From contig CAZIFB010000001.1 in assembly GCA_964538915.1 (NCBI GenBank), positions 186,001-250,000 of the forward strand: a DNA stretch of 64,000 nt, written 5' to 3'. The notes under the pieces were generated by a model that was not told the DNA's origin, made no database searches, and worked only from the letters and a program-made list of their open reading frames with translations. Position numbers and translations under genes: made by a program. Below, piece after piece: positions 62,544-64,000 of the stretch (positions within the stretch are counted from its first letter, which is position 1; each line of letters begins with the position of its first letter). The stretch is from JAEUHQ01 sp964538915. GTDB taxonomy: Bacteria > Planctomycetota > UBA1135 > UBA2386.

Positions 62544-64000
62544 TCAGGCCCGCCGACCGGTCGCGAAGAGGGCCCCGGCGAGGACGTAACCGCCGACGCC
62601 GATCCAAGCCACCGCCTGGAAGCCGAGCGCCATCGCGAGGGCCAGGGAGATCACGCCCGCCAGCACGCCGCAGGCCCCGTTGACCGCCCAGTACCACGCC
62701 TTGTTCTCGTCGCCGAAGCGCGCCATGCCCAGCGGGAAGAAGTGGCCGAGCAGGAACCCGATCGGCAGCAGCAGCGCCACGGCGATCGCGACGCGCCCGG
62801 CTTCGGGCAGGCCGAGCGTCGCTTCGAACAGCGGCGACATCGCCACGTTGCCTGCGGCGAGGACGATGGGAACCAGCGGCCAGAGACGGGCGGCGCGCCC
62901 GCCGGCGAGGCGTTCCGAACGCAGCGCGCCGATCCCTGCGCCCAGAAGCAGCGAACCGATCACGACGGCCGCGGCGACGCTCGGGTGCCCGAGGTAGAGC
63001 ACGAAGCGCTGCAGCCACGGGATCTCGACGAACATGAACGAGAGCCCGATCGCCGCGAAGTAGCCGCTGCCGCGCCAGAAGCCTTCGCGCCGGCGGAGCC
63101 AGCGGCCGAGGGCGAACGGCGCGAAGAACAGCACGAGCGTCAGCGTCGACAGCACCATCATCAGGATCTGCAGCGCGGTGACGCCCTGGGCGTTCACGCC
63201 CATCGACTTGGCGAAGTCCGGATCGAAGCGGCCGAAGACGGGCAGCGACTGGAAGAAGAACGGCTTGTCGTCGGTGGACGGCGTGATCAGGAGGCCGCGT
63301 GCGAGGGTCGCTCCCGGCCCGTCGCGCAACAGGGTCGCGGGGTCGAGGTCGCGGTCTGGGCGCGGGGGAGCAGGGAAGTCGAGCTCGAACCCTCGTTGGT
63401 CGCAGACCGCTCGGGCGCGCTCGATGTCCTTCGCGTCGAAGGGGCGCTTGCTGGTCAGCACCGTCGACACGTTGGTGCCGCTGATCACCATGAGGTGGTC
63501 GTCGGGCCGGGCCACGCCGAGTTCGCGGAGCGCCTGCTGGTTCAGGAGCACGAGGCGCCCCGCCTCGAGCCTCGAGTGGCCGCCGCGCCAGCGGCTGGTC
63601 GACACGAGGCCGTCGGCCGAGAGGCGCTGGAAGTACAGCTTGTAGGCCTCGACCGTGTAGAGGTTGTTCTCGGCCAGCGTGAACGCGCCGGCCGCCGTCG
63701 CGGCCCAGCTGTCGATCAGCGAGATCTGGATCAGGTCGTAGTCGCCGCGCGAGCGCGTCAGGAACGAGCGACCTTCGCTGGCGTGCGCGGTGACACCTTT
63801 CGCGTGGTAGATGTCGCCGGAGAACTCCTTGAAGCGCGTCGAGATCGTCTCGATGACGCCGGGGTTGAACTCCGCGACGTCGATCGCGCCGACGCCCGCC
63901 CGGAGCGCCGTCAGGATGTCGCGGCCGCCGCCGCCGCCGATGATCGCGACCCGCTTCGGCGGGCGCACCTGGTAGCCCGCGGTCGTGACGTCGAACATGA
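62544..64000 (-). CDS. Spermidine synthase-like domain fused to a membrane domain (partial)
   Basis: At least 484 residues; the 5' end runs past the window edge, so the first in-window Met (complement of 63996-63998) is not assumed to be the real start. The visible N-terminal part is a class-I methyltransferase-like domain of the polyamine aminopropyltransferase family (VAIIGGGGGRDILTALRAG, VAEFNPGVIETISTRF, ISLIDSWAATAAGAFTLAENNLYTVEAYKLYFQRL). The C-terminal 220 residues hold about seven membrane helices. Such fusions are known in large bacterial genomes; the substrate is unknown. The missing 5' part may carry further membrane segments. Confidence 0.8.
   Translation of the reverse strand, partial: MFDVTTAGYQVRPPKRVAIIGGGGGRDILTALRAGVGAIDVAEFNPGVIETISTRFKEFSGDIYHAKGVTAHASEGRSFLTRSRGDYDLIQISLIDSWAATAAGAFTLAENNLYTVEAYKLYFQRLSADGLVSTSRWRGGHSRLEAGRLVLLNQQALRELGVARPDDHLMVISGTNVSTVLTSKRPFDAKDIERARAVCDQRGFELDFPAPPRPDRDLDPATLLRDGPGATLARGLLITPSTDDKPFFFQSLPVFGRFDPDFAKSMGVNAQGVTALQILMMVLSTLTLVLFFAPFALGRWLRRREGFWRGSGYFAAIGLSFMFVEIPWLQRFVLYLGHPSVAAAVVIGSLLLGAGIGALRSERLAGGRAARLWPLVPIVLAAGNVAMSPLFEATLGLPEAGRVAIAVALLLPIGFLLGHFFPLGMARFGDENKAWYWAVNGACGVLAGVISLALAMALGFQAVAWIGVGGYVLAGALFATGRRA

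Noticed and set aside
1..64000. Prophage, insertion sequences, rRNA genes
   Set aside because: No integrase, transposase, phage structural gene or rRNA sequence was recognised anywhere in the window.

Overview
The window is a contiguous piece, apart from one 100-N gap, of a very GC-rich Gram-negative-type bacterial chromosome with about 56 protein genes, one tRNA and several repeat elements. LptE, a BamD-like lipoprotein and a lipopolysaccharide-kinase-like protein imply an outer membrane. Few genes have clear Shine-Dalgarno sequences, GTG starts are common, and neighbouring genes are often coupled by ATGA/GTGA overlaps. The BatA/double-vWA cluster, the sigma factor set and a secreted protein with a C-terminal domain I associate with marine planctomycetes suggest Planctomycetota. 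That placement is an inference, not something the sequence proves.

Layout: 1-6.8 kb, a permease/DUF58/BatA/vWA operon. 6.8-15.1 kb, small membrane and lipoproteins, a GH29 fucosidase, a Na+/H+ antiporter, a TIM-barrel glycosidase-like protein and CstA. 15.2-21.1 kb, a bufferin-like RiPP locus: a Cys-rich precursor, an MNIO (DUF692) enzyme and a DUF2063 partner, with a four-copy 111-bp repeat array between precursor and enzyme and a DoxX gene nearby. 21.1-27.8 kb, a secreted protein, an unusual EF-P lacking the KPGKG loop, a DUF4382 lipoprotein, tRNA-Sec, a CMD-family protein, an XRE regulator, an EEP nuclease-like protein and an ACP. 27.9-34.1 kb, nqrM followed by the complete nqrABCDEF sodium pump, with apbE 2.6 kb downstream. 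34.1-34.4 kb, a 118-bp tandem repeat array interrupted by the assembly gap.

34.4-40.9 kb holds a GT87 glycosyltransferase, apbE, a TPR lipoprotein, a truncated sigma factor, mazG and Fe-SOD. 41.2-46.6 kb is a translationally coupled run of three glycosyltransferases, a sugar-kinase-like protein and a CNNM/CBS protein, probably for a surface glycan. 46.7-51.3 kb has a cyclophilin and a minus-strand operon corC-like/recO/bamD-like/lptE. 51.4-57.4 kb has an HDOD-GGDEF protein, a sigma factor, and hutI and ftcD of histidine degradation with an antisense pseudouridine synthase between them. 57.4-64 kb has an HtrA-like protease, a homodimeric-type pyruvate dehydrogenase E1, an acyl desaturase and an incomplete spermidine-synthase/membrane fusion.

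The most noteworthy system is the bufferin-like locus. Other points of interest are the EF-P variant, the selC gene, a repeat family shared between 16.7-17.1 kb and 47.6 kb, and the gap that falls exactly on a repeat boundary.
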